Shown here piece by piece: positions 1 through 6,516 of a DNA stretch of 10,334 bases. Each line of letters begins with the position of its first letter. Positions within the stretch are counted from its first letter, which is position 1. The notes under the pieces were generated by a model, which was not told where the DNA came from, searched no databases, and worked only from the letters and a program-made list of their open reading frames with translations. The DNA lies in assembly GCA_002493635.1 (NCBI GenBank), contig DKZL01000062.1, positions 1 through 10,334 of the forward strand. Direction: 5' to 3'. The stretch comes from Ruminococcaceae bacterium UBA7075. GTDB taxonomy: Bacteria > Bacillota > Clostridia > Oscillospirales > Acutalibacteraceae. The position numbers were made by a program, and so were the translations under genes.

Positions 1-9
1 CATATGATG

Positions 10-43
10 CTATCTGCACGGATAGGTGCAGCCCACCGGCTGC
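10..43 (-). repeat. Nested inverted repeats at the 3' end of the Na/Pi gene
   Basis: A perfect 6-bp stem (GCAGCC, loop CACC, GGCTGC, 28-43) begins at the stop codon of the Na/Pi gene. Two further stems compete with each other beside it: TGCAC/GTGCA (15-19 with 26-30) and CTATC/GATAG (10-14 with 21-25). This may be the start of a terminator or a 3'-UTR structure, but no T-run is visible before the window edge, so termination is not shown. Confidence 0.4.
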
Positions 44-1710
44 TATTTTATTTTAAGCGACATACCCAGCTTGTTGCGAGGAATAGAAAAAGCAACATTA
101 TTTGCGTGGTCGCCGACTCTTTCAAGAATTGTCAGCATATCAAGGAATATAGTTCCGTTTTCAGCACTGCACAAGCCCTCGTTCATTCTGCCTATGTGGT
201 TAAATTTGTAAATTTTAACGTGACTGTCAATAGAACTTTCGGTTTCTATTACTGACTTTGCAAGGTTGTAGTCAACCTGCTGTGAATTGAACATTTTCAG
301 TCCGTCATCAATAATTTTTGTAACAAGTGCGTCAAGCTTGCTCAGCTCGCTCATAGCGTCATCAGTGAATGAAACCTTGTTTTCCATCATTGTGCGTGCG
401 TGTTCGGTGATATTTTCGGCATGATCGCCGATACGCTCAATATCCTGAATTGCAGAATACATAACACCCATTGTTTTACGGTCGCTGTCCACAATGTCAA
501 GACCGTTGATTTTTACAATATACCGTGTAATTTCGTGAGTAAGGAAGTCGATAACCTTTTCGTTCTTCTCAACCTTTTCAATCATATGCTGATCATGTTC
601 AAAGAATGCCTTCATAGCGTAGCGGTAATTTTTCTGTGCAAGAGAAGCAAGGCGTTCACATTCTTTTTCAACCTGACGGACAGCCATAGGAGGCGTCGTG
701 AGGATACGGGTGTCGAGATAAACAGTTTCCATTTTTTCTCTTTCCTCGTTGAGGTCGGGAAGAAGAAGCGTTGTAATTTTCATAATAATTCCTGAGCATG
801 GCAGAAGAATTATTGTAATTGCTATGTTAAAGATTATGTGCGTTGCTGAAATCTGTGCCGCAACACCTACTGTTTCTGCCGGGAAAAAGTAGTTAATCAT
901 ATCGGTAAACGGAAGGAATATTGCTACAAGTGTCATAATTACGGCGCCGAAACAGCTTATTAAAAAGTTTGAGAGGGCAATTTGCTTAGCAGTACGATTT
1001 GCACCGAGAGAAGACAGAATTGCTGCCGAGCAGGCTCCGACATTAAAGCCGAATACTACAAATACAGCTTGCCTTAAATCAGTAATAACTCCTGCTGTGC
1101 CCAAAGCCATTAAAATACCGACTGATGCCGAGGAACTCTGAATAATACCGGTAAACACAATTCCCACAAAAAGACCAAGCAGAGGAAAGCTCAGATTGTC
1201 AGCGATGCTTAAAAACGCTTCGCTTTCACCCATCCACTTCAGGTTGTCACTCATAAGTGAAAGACCGAGAAACAGCATACCAAAGCCTGCGGCGATCTGA
1301 CCGTAATACTTATGATTGTTCTTTTTGCAAAAGGTAATTACGACTGCACCTATAAAAATAAAAATAGGAACAAACGCTTTAATGTCAATAGCAAGAAGAA
1401 GCGAAGTTACGGTTGTGCCTATTTTTGCACCGAATAGTACACCGATTGCCTGACCCAGTTCCATAAGTCCTGCGTTGGCAAAGCCGACCACCATTGCGTC
1501 AGTTGCCGAGGAGCTTTGAATAACACCTGTTACAAGAACGCCGACAAGCATTGCGATAAATTTGTTGCTTGTAATTTTTTCAAGCAGATTCCTTAGCTTG
1601 CTTCCTGCGGCAAGCTCAAGACCTTCACCCATATTTTTCATACCGATAAGGAAAAGGCCAAGACCGCCAAGTGCCATAATCACCTTTAGGAGTATACTGT
1701 ATGTATCCAT
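43..1710 (-). CDS. Na/Pi cotransporter family protein with C-terminal PhoU domain
   Basis: This 555-aa integral membrane protein is predicted to move phosphate with sodium across the cytoplasmic membrane. Residues 1-315 hold about eight hydrophobic segments arranged as two inverted Na/Pi-cotransporter repeats. Each repeat carries the family's QSSS signature, at residues 65-68 (GVIQSSSATDAM) and 191-194 (GIIQSSSASVGI). Residues about 340-545 form a soluble PhoU-like helical bundle with the metal-binding motif twice, IERIGDHAENI near residue 424 and LERVGDHANNV near the C-terminus. Length and order match the bacterial NptA/YjbB-type fusion family. The ATG is preceded by a weak AGGACGGTG ribosome site. 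It lies alone, with a promoter candidate about 50 nt upstream and no cotranscribed neighbour in view. The PhoU tail probably gates transport or links it to phosphate signalling, which is inference. Family assignment is firm; substrate direction (import or efflux) cannot be told from sequence. Confidence 0.93.
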   Translation of the reverse strand: MDTYSILLKVIMALGGLGLFLIGMKNMGEGLELAAGSKLRNLLEKITSNKFIAMLVGVLVTGVIQSSSATDAMVVGFANAGLMELGQAIGVLFGAKIGTTVTSLLLAIDIKAFVPIFIFIGAVVITFCKKNNHKYYGQIAAGFGMLFLGLSLMSDNLKWMGESEAFLSIADNLSFPLLGLFVGIVFTGIIQSSSASVGILMALGTAGVITDLRQAVFVVFGFNVGACSAAILSSLGANRTAKQIALSNFLISCFGAVIMTLVAIFLPFTDMINYFFPAETVGVAAQISATHIIFNIAITIILLPCSGIIMKITTLLLPDLNEEREKMETVYLDTRILTTPPMAVRQVEKECERLASLAQKNYRYAMKAFFEHDQHMIEKVEKNEKVIDFLTHEITRYIVKINGLDIVDSDRKTMGVMYSAIQDIERIGDHAENITEHARTMMENKVSFTDDAMSELSKLDALVTKIIDDGLKMFNSQQVDYNLAKSVIETESSIDSHVKIYKFNHIGRMNEGLCSAENGTIFLDMLTILERVGDHANNVAFSIPRNKLGMSLKIK

Positions 1711-1763
1711 AATACACCGTCCTGTTTAATTGTAAAATTTATGTTAAATTAGCACCAGAAATC

Positions 1764-1792
1764 ATTCTATCATAAAATATTTGATATTTCTA
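1764..1792 (-). promoter_or_regulatory. Candidate sigma-A promoter for the Na/Pi gene
   Basis: Read on the minus strand, a TAGAAA -35-like box (1787-1792) is followed after 17 nt by TAGAAT (1764-1769). A TG dinucleotide precedes it in the extended -10 arrangement (TGATAGAAT). It lies about 50 nt upstream of the ATG at 1710. The -35 is poor, so the call rests mainly on the extended -10. Confidence 0.45.
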
Positions 1793-1872
1793 CAAATTTA
1801 TTTGTGTTTTTGTTTATTTCAGCAATTTATACTATTCATACAAAAAAAATATTCATTTATATTGAAAACAGC

Positions 1873-1908
1873 AAAAAAATTAAGGCATACTGTTTGCGGT
1901 ATGCCTTA
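1873..1908 (-). terminator. Rho-independent terminator after the dCMP deaminase
   Basis: A perfect 10-bp inverted repeat (TAAGGCATAC at 1881-1890 and GTATGCCTTA at 1899-1908) has an 8-nt loop. On the minus strand it is followed by a run of T (A's at 1873-1879 on the plus strand). It sits 22 nt past the deaminase stop codon and closes the lysozyme-deaminase unit. It also shields the Na/Pi gene from read-through. Confidence 0.88.
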
Positions 1909-1930
1909 TTCTATGATAAAAAGAAAGATT

Positions 1931-2410
1931 TTATTTTCTGAAATCAAGGGTTATAGTATCAACATCGGTTTTTAACTGTCTTAGTTTGATGCCTGCAGAT
2001 GATAACATTCTTTGTGACGCAAGAGTTGCAGGAGAGTCGGGGTATTTGTTGTAAAGATATACAAGCTCTGTAATTCCTGACTGAATAATAGCCTTTGCAC
2101 ATTCGTTGCAAGGGAAGAGGTCAACGTAAAGTTTTGCACCTTTCAAATCTTTACCGCGGGAGTTGAGAATTGCGTTCAGCTCTGCGTGAACAACATAGCT
2201 GTATTTGGTGTCAGTGCCCTCACGTGCCCACGGAAACTCGTCATCGGAGCATCCGTACGGAAAGCCGTTGTAGCCCGTAGATAAAATGACATTATCCTTG
2301 TCAACAATGCAGGCTCCGACCTGCGTGTTCGGGTCTTTGCTGCGTTTTGAGGCAAGAATAGCAACTCCCATAAAATATTCGTCCCAGTTTATGTAGTCTG
2401 TGCGTTTCAT
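1931..2410 (-). CDS. Deoxycytidylate (dCMP) deaminase family protein
   Basis: This 159-aa cytoplasmic zinc enzyme is predicted to deaminate dCMP to dUMP, feeding thymidylate synthesis. The cytidine/deoxycytidylate deaminase signature is complete. HAELNAIL gives the zinc ligand H75 and the proton-shuttling E77, and PCNECAKAII gives ligands C101 and C104. The GYNGFPYGCSDD stretch (residues 46-57) is characteristic of the dCMP deaminase/ComEB branch rather than of tRNA adenosine or free cytidine deaminases. Length is normal for the family. The ATG has a strong AAGGAGG site. It starts 15 nt after the stop of the upstream GH25 lipoprotein gene and has no promoter of its own that I can see, so the two are probably cotranscribed. 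In Bacillus the homologue is called comEB because of its place in the competence operon; no competence genes occur here, so the metabolic role is preferred. Confidence 0.93.
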   Translation of the reverse strand: MKRTDYINWDEYFMGVAILASKRSKDPNTQVGACIVDKDNVILSTGYNGFPYGCSDDEFPWAREGTDTKYSYVVHAELNAILNSRGKDLKGAKLYVDLFPCNECAKAIIQSGITELVYLYNKYPDSPATLASQRMLSSAGIKLRQLKTDVDTITLDFRK

Positions 2411-2425
2411 AATATATCCTCCTTG

Positions 2426-3322
2426 TTAATCATAGTCTGCAATATTTGTAAAACAGATATTCATATCGACGTCTGCGTCAATTCCGTCAACTCTTCCTGT
2501 TGAAGAATACTGCCACATTGAGAACTGATAATAGAAAGTCGGCACATCCGAATATTCACAATACCAGATGTCTATGTCGGCAAGACGTGAAAGGTCATAC
2601 TTGAAGTAAAGCTCACGGCTTGGTGAGTAAAGCATAGTTTTGTAGCCGTGTTCAATAATTCTGTCGCAGAATGCCCTTGCGCAGTTTGTGGCTTCGGCAG
2701 CAGAAACATTATCGGTTCTTGCGTCTTCATCCTTAATGATTTCCCAATCATAGGCAACAGGAAATTCAAGCTTTATGTCTCCGAGTATTGACTTTACATA
2801 GTCAGCCTCTTCAACGGCTTCTTCTACATTAATTGCCTGAGAAAAGAAATATCCGCCGACCTTCAATCCGGCATTATGTGCACCCTCAATATATTCAAGC
2901 GCTTTGTCATCTGTATAAAGCGCACCTTCTTTGCCGTAACCTCTGCCGCCTATACGTATAATTACAAAATCAACACCGCTGTTCTTGACTTTTTCCCAGT
3001 TTATGTCACCGCTGTATGATGAAATGTCAATTCCTTCAAGGGATGCGGCTTTGCCATTTTCACTATAGTATTTAAAGGTGCTGTCAGCTGTAAAGTTGTC
3101 GTTGTTAAGTGTGTTTTTAGGTACTCCGTCAAGTTCGGTAATCCATATTTCACCCAGTGTGCTGTCATTAATCTGGATTTTGTTGCCTGTAGTCTTTACC
3201 GTGGTATCGGTTGAGGCGGTAGCTTTCTGGGGTTCAGGCAAACTGCTTTCGGAACTGCAACCGGAAAATACGGTTATTGAACAAATGATTGCTGTTAAAA
3301 ATATAGAAGTAATCTTTTTCAT
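2426..3322 (-). CDS. GH25-family lysozyme (N-acetylmuramidase) lipoprotein
   Basis: This 298-aa protein is predicted to hydrolyse the MurNAc-GlcNAc bonds of peptidoglycan from a membrane-anchored position outside the cell. A lipoprotein signal peptide occupies residues 1-21, with FSG-C22 as a relaxed lipobox. A Ser/Thr/Lys-rich spacer and a short unassigned segment follow, to about residue 94. The GH25 barrel spans about 95-295: it opens with GIDIS (catalytic-site D99), carries the FPVAYDWE strand (D192 and E194, the DxE pair), and ends with the family-typical WQYSS...GIDADVDMN block. All expected acidic residues are present. The ATG has a GGAGG site 5 nt upstream. It is the first gene of a two-gene unit with the dCMP deaminase and is divergent from the 88-aa gene. 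Endogenous cell-wall remodelling is more likely than a phage lysin, because of the lipid anchor and the lack of phage genes nearby. Confidence 0.92.
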   Translation of the reverse strand: MKKITSIFLTAIICSITVFSGCSSESSLPEPQKATASTDTTVKTTGNKIQINDSTLGEIWITELDGVPKNTLNNDNFTADSTFKYYSENGKAASLEGIDISSYSGDINWEKVKNSGVDFVIIRIGGRGYGKEGALYTDDKALEYIEGAHNAGLKVGGYFFSQAINVEEAVEEADYVKSILGDIKLEFPVAYDWEIIKDEDARTDNVSAAEATNCARAFCDRIIEHGYKTMLYSPSRELYFKYDLSRLADIDIWYCEYSDVPTFYYQFSMWQYSSTGRVDGIDADVDMNICFTNIADYD

Positions 3323-3357
3323 TAATTCCTCCGTAATTATTCTGAAACAATATGTTT

Positions 3358-3386
3358 AAAATATAAAAATAATATCCTATATTCAA
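3358..3386 (-). promoter_or_regulatory. Candidate sigma-A promoter for the lysozyme-deaminase unit
   Basis: On the minus strand, TTGAAT (3381-3386) and TATTTT (3358-3363) are separated by 17 nt, about 35 nt upstream of the lysozyme ATG. A second possible pair slightly upstream (TTTACA, 17 nt, TATTCT) cannot be excluded. The region is very AT-rich, so chance matches are likely. Confidence 0.45.
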
Positions 3387-3436
3387 AGAATAACATAAAA
3401 TAATGGAACTGTAAATAAAATAAGTCGAATTTTGTA

Positions 3437-3465
3437 TTGAAAATAAACTGGAAATTAAGTATAAT
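3437..3465 (+). promoter_or_regulatory. Strong sigma-A promoter for the 88-aa gene
   Basis: TTGAAA (3437-3442) and a perfect TATAAT (3460-3465) are separated by exactly 17 nt. Transcription would start near 3472, about 45 nt before the TTG start codon at 3518. Confidence 0.75.
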
Positions 3466-3517
3466 GGAAATGCGTGATTTAATTTCGTAAAAGTATATGA
3501 AAGGCTGGTGATGTGAG

Positions 3518-3784
3518 TTGAAAGGCACGGAAGTTAAAGGATACCGCAAGAAAACTCAATCACAGCTGTTAGCAGAAATTGACCGCTGCAAGTCTATTTC
3601 TCAGCTCTTTGCGCTTATTCAGCACGAAAATATCAGTCTGCAAATGCACAGCCAGTCGGGGGCATCAAATATTACTGTACGAAAACTTGGTTCTAAAGAG
3701 ATTATCGACAAAAATGACACTCCGTTTGAAAGACTAAAAAATCAGGTTCGCAGGGCTGTTGAAAATAACACCTACAATTCTTAA
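3518..3784 (+). CDS. Conserved-looking small hypothetical protein, 88 aa, TTG start
   Basis: I do not recognise this protein. It is a short, soluble, basic product with no signal peptide or membrane segment. The N-terminal half (KKTQSQLLAEIDRCKSISQLFALIQHENI) reads as two amphipathic helices. A strand-like segment (SNITVRKLG) and a charged C-terminal helix (FERLKNQVRRAVEN) follow. TTG is chosen as start because a GGTGA ribosome site sits 6 nt upstream (3507-3511), the nearby ATGs run straight into stops, and the next in-frame Met is at residue 43. It has its own near-consensus promoter and its own terminator, which supports a real monocistronic gene despite its size. It lies between a lysozyme and an L,D-transpeptidase gene, but nothing in it suggests a cell-wall role. 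Confidence 0.72.
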   Translation: MKGTEVKGYRKKTQSQLLAEIDRCKSISQLFALIQHENISLQMHSQSGASNITVRKLGSKEIIDKNDTPFERLKNQVRRAVENNTYNS

Positions 3785-3826
3785 CTTAAATTTGTCGGCA
3801 ATATGCTAAAATTATATAAATTTTTT

Positions 3827-3878
3827 GGGCATTATTTGAAAATTTTTGAATTTTTTCATAAAATGCCCTTTATTTTTT
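3827..3878 (+). terminator. Rho-independent terminator after the 88-aa gene
   Basis: GGGCATT (3827-3833) pairs with AATGCCC (3862-3868). The interior can extend through TTGAAAA/TTTTCA pairing, and the run TTTATTTTTT follows (3869-3878). The loop is long and AT-rich, but the GC-rich base plus the T-run are typical. It lies 43 nt past the stop codon. Confidence 0.75.
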
Positions 3879-3891
3879 ACAAATAGTGGTT

Positions 3892-3931
3892 TATAATATA
3901 CATATTAAATATCACAACAGTTTGTGAGGAG
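3892..3931 (+). promoter_or_regulatory. -10 box and ribosome-binding site of the L,D-transpeptidase gene
   Basis: A perfect TATAAT occurs at 3892-3897, directly after the preceding terminator. The best-spaced -35 (TTTATT, 17 nt upstream) is weak and overlaps the terminator T-run. A GAGGAG Shine-Dalgarno (3926-3931) lies 8 nt before the ATG at 3940 and fixes that start. Confidence 0.5.
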
Positions 3932-3939
3932 AAATAAGT

Positions 3940-6258
3940 ATGAAAAGAAATGTTAAAAAGCTTGTAAGCGGAACTATTGCTGCAATAATGGTATTAAGTT
4001 CTGCACTGACACTCAATTTCAGCACTGCTGCGGCAACATCAGTCAGTGACGAAAACAGTATCGGTTTGAGGGTCAGCAGCGCATACGATGTTGCTATGCA
4101 GAGCGACGGAGTGATTAATGAAGAAGAGCCTGAGGATGAAATAAAAAATGAACAGGGTGAATTTAATGAGCCTGTTATTGAGCCGACAGAACCTCAGCAG
4201 CCTGTTCCCGAAACAACTGTTCCGTCGGAAACTGTGCCTGCAACAGAGCCTCAACCAAGCACATCTGCAACTAAGCTTGAACTTAAGGTGAACAGCAGAA
4301 CGCTGGGCGTCAATGAGAAGTATACCCTTGAAGCTGAAATTGAAGGAATCAATGATGATTTACTCTTATGGTCGAGCAGTGACAGTTCGGTCGCAGAGGT
4401 TGAAAATAGCGGTGCAAGTGCAATTATTACTGCAAAAAAGATTGGTACTGCTGTAATAACCGTCAGTGCAAACGGCTTGAGTGCAGAGTGTGAAGTAACA
4501 GTCAAGGCAGAACCGAAGAGTATGTCGCTCAACAGAACGAGCATTATCCTTGGAGTAGGGGAGACCTATGACCTCGACAGTTATCTTCCTAAGGGATGCG
4601 GCGCATACAGCATTTTATACAGTACGGACAATGCAGATGTAGCTGACGTAAAAGCTGCAGGCGGTTTAGTAACAGCAAACTCCGTTGGTACGGCAACAGT
4701 TACGGCAACCGCATACAACGGTGTGAAGGTGTCTTGCAAGGTAGAGGTAAGAAAAGCGCCGACCTATGCAATACTTAATACAAACAAGATTTCTCTTGCA
4801 ACGGGAACAACCTATACACTTGTAGAAAATACTCCCGGTGCATATTCAAATCCCGACAATGTTGTGTGGAGCAGCAGTGACAGCTCTGTTGTTTCAGTAA
4901 AGAAAGATTATTACAATACTGCTGTTGTAACAGCTCGAAAGGCAGGAAAAGCAGTCATTACAATTCAGACCTACAACGGCAAGACGGCAGAATGTGAGGT
5001 TTTGGTCGAAAATGTAGGTGTGGTAAAAAATGTTACCAAAACGAGCTTTGAATCAGACGAGGTTACTCTTAAGTGGGATAAAGTAAGCGGCGCAACAGGT
5101 TATGTAATTTATTATCTGAATGCTGACAGACATAAAAACTATTCAAAGGTTAAGGAAGTTACCTCAAATACGGCTACAATTACAAATCTTCGTAAGACAA
5201 CGCAATATTACTTCAAGGTTGCCGCATATGTTGAAAAGAACGGCGAAAGATATGAAGGCGCACCTACTATTAAAAAAACCTGTACTCAGGCGGATGAAAT
5301 TAAAAATCTGAGCCTTGACCGTTCGTCAGATGTAATTGAATTGTCCTGGAGCAGAGTTGAAAATGCTACAGGCTATAAGATTTACAGAGCAAACGAAAAA
5401 ACTGATTGGGATTATAAAGAGTATAAAACTCTCAAGGACAACGGCAGTACAACTCTGACCGAAAAGAATCTTTCTACAGGCAATCAGTACAGATATAAGA
5501 TTGTAGCTTATCGTCTGCTCTACGGAGATTGCTATTATTACTCAAAGGGCATTACTAAGGTTGCCTATGCAGGACTTGGCGCACCGGTAGTTAATCTTAC
5601 ATCAAGGCTGAGAAAGGTAACGCTTTCCTGGGGCAGAAACAAATATGCCGACGGATATGAAATTTATTATTCAAGATCCAGAAACAGCGGCTATTCGTTA
5701 TTCGGAAAGACAAAGAATACATTCTTTACAACTACACACAGACTTGAAGCCGGCAGAACATATTATTTCAGAGTAAGAGCTTACAGAAATCTGTCGGTAA
5801 ACGGTAAAAGAACCGATGTACCGGGCACATACTACACATATTCAATAAAGGCTCAAAACGGAGCTTACGGACAGTCAGTCGGCGGCACATATATTGAAAT
5901 AAGCATCAAGGAACAACATATGTGGTTTTACAAGAACGGCGAATATATCCTTGAAACCGATGTTGTAACAGGTAATGATGACGGTTATCATAACACCCCG
6001 ACGGGATATTACACAATCTGGCAAAGGCAGTCGCCGACAGTTCTTGTGGGTGCAGGATATGCGTCCCCTGTTGATTATTGGCTTGCCTTTACACGCTCGG
6101 GATGCGGAATCCACGATGCAAGCTGGCGAAGTGCAGGCGAATTCGGCGGCACAACCTATAAGGGCAACGGCTCTCACGGCTGTGTAAACACTCCGTACAG
6201 TAAGGTAAGAACTATTTATAATAATGTCGGAATAGGCACGCCTGTTATTTTGTACTGA
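3940..6258 (+). CDS. Secreted L,D-transpeptidase (YkuD) with three BIG2-like and three FN3-like domains
   Basis: This 772-aa exported protein is predicted to form L,D (3-3 type) peptidoglycan crosslinks or to attach proteins to peptidoglycan. Residues 1-32 are a Sec signal peptide (basic start, hydrophobic core, STAAA end). Residues about 60-110 are an acidic Pro/Glu/Thr linker. Three bacterial Ig-like BIG2 domains follow (about 112-189, 191-272, 274-357), marked by the repeated WSSSDSSV and GTAVITV-type strands. Three fibronectin type III domains come next (about 360-448, 451-543, 546-640), marked by LxWxxxxxATGYxIY and YYFKVAAY-type strands. The YkuD catalytic domain (about 648-772) ends with the SHGCVN motif, with nucleophile C748 and H746, and an upstream H725 in GIHDASW. 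No LPXTG, S-layer or choline-binding anchor is seen, so retention probably depends on the repeat domains or substrate binding. It has its own promoter and terminator. Catalytic family is firm; the exact reaction and partners are not. Confidence 0.93.
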   Translation: MKRNVKKLVSGTIAAIMVLSSALTLNFSTAAATSVSDENSIGLRVSSAYDVAMQSDGVINEEEPEDEIKNEQGEFNEPVIEPTEPQQPVPETTVPSETVPATEPQPSTSATKLELKVNSRTLGVNEKYTLEAEIEGINDDLLLWSSSDSSVAEVENSGASAIITAKKIGTAVITVSANGLSAECEVTVKAEPKSMSLNRTSIILGVGETYDLDSYLPKGCGAYSILYSTDNADVADVKAAGGLVTANSVGTATVTATAYNGVKVSCKVEVRKAPTYAILNTNKISLATGTTYTLVENTPGAYSNPDNVVWSSSDSSVVSVKKDYYNTAVVTARKAGKAVITIQTYNGKTAECEVLVENVGVVKNVTKTSFESDEVTLKWDKVSGATGYVIYYLNADRHKNYSKVKEVTSNTATITNLRKTTQYYFKVAAYVEKNGERYEGAPTIKKTCTQADEIKNLSLDRSSDVIELSWSRVENATGYKIYRANEKTDWDYKEYKTLKDNGSTTLTEKNLSTGNQYRYKIVAYRLLYGDCYYYSKGITKVAYAGLGAPVVNLTSRLRKVTLSWGRNKYADGYEIYYSRSRNSGYSLFGKTKNTFFTTTHRLEAGRTYYFRVRAYRNLSVNGKRTDVPGTYYTYSIKAQNGAYGQSVGGTYIEISIKEQHMWFYKNGEYILETDVVTGNDDGYHNTPTGYYTIWQRQSPTVLVGAGYASPVDYWLAFTRSGCGIHDASWRSAGEFGGTTYKGNGSHGCVNTPYSKVRTIYNNVGIGTPVILY

Positions 6259-6273
6259 TAAAATAAATTAAGA

Positions 6274-6316
6274 AAAGCTGTTTTATAAACGTGAAATTCG
6301 TTTATAAAACAGCTTT
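6274..6316 (+). terminator. Perfect 18-bp stem, probable bidirectional terminator
   Basis: AAAGCTGTTTTATAAACG (6274-6291) is repeated in exact inversion at 6299-6316 around a 7-nt loop, 15 nt after the L,D-transpeptidase stop. On the plus strand the stem ends in CTTT followed by ATTTA; on the minus strand a T-rich tract follows. It could therefore stop transcripts from both this gene and the convergent mgtE. Confidence 0.82.
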
Positions 6317-6319
6317 ATT

Positions 6320-6516
6320 TAGACGCTTCAGAAGTTTGAGTTAATATGTAATCGCCCGAACCCGAAGATGAACTTCGGTTGTGCGGTAAACATCATAACA
6401 CACATTTATATGTTTGCTAAATTATAGTTTAGCGACGGTGGTCGCTTTATCCGTTATATAAAAAGCATTTTTAGAAAACTCGGTATCTCGGAGTTAAAGC
6501 ATTAATATAAAATCTT
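6320..6516. other. Structured non-coding spacer, probable mgtE 3' UTR
   Basis: No gene is seen here. Several short perfect stems occur: CCGAAG/CTTCGG with a 5-nt loop (6362-6378), GCTAAA/TTTAGC (6416-6433) and AGCGAC/GTCGCT (6431-6446). The last two share the bases AGC and so exclude one another. An AT-only palindrome (6505-6522) covers the mgtE stop codon. No convincing T-tailed terminator for mgtE lies before the 18-bp stem at 6274. Confidence 0.45.

Noticed and set aside
400..795. 131-aa open frame on the plus strand
   Set aside because: It lies entirely antisense to the well-supported PhoU part of the Na/Pi gene, lacks a ribosome site, and its Phe/Asn/Val-rich product looks like a shadow translation.
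3337..3549. 70-aa minus-strand frame in the lysozyme/88-aa gene spacer
   Set aside because: It is AT-rich and Phe/Tyr/Ile-heavy, lies over the divergent promoters, and has no ribosome site.
5875..6187. Frames on both strands (70 and 100 aa) over the YkuD domain
   Set aside because: The main frame carries the conserved YkuD catalytic motifs here; the alternatives have no motif or start signal.
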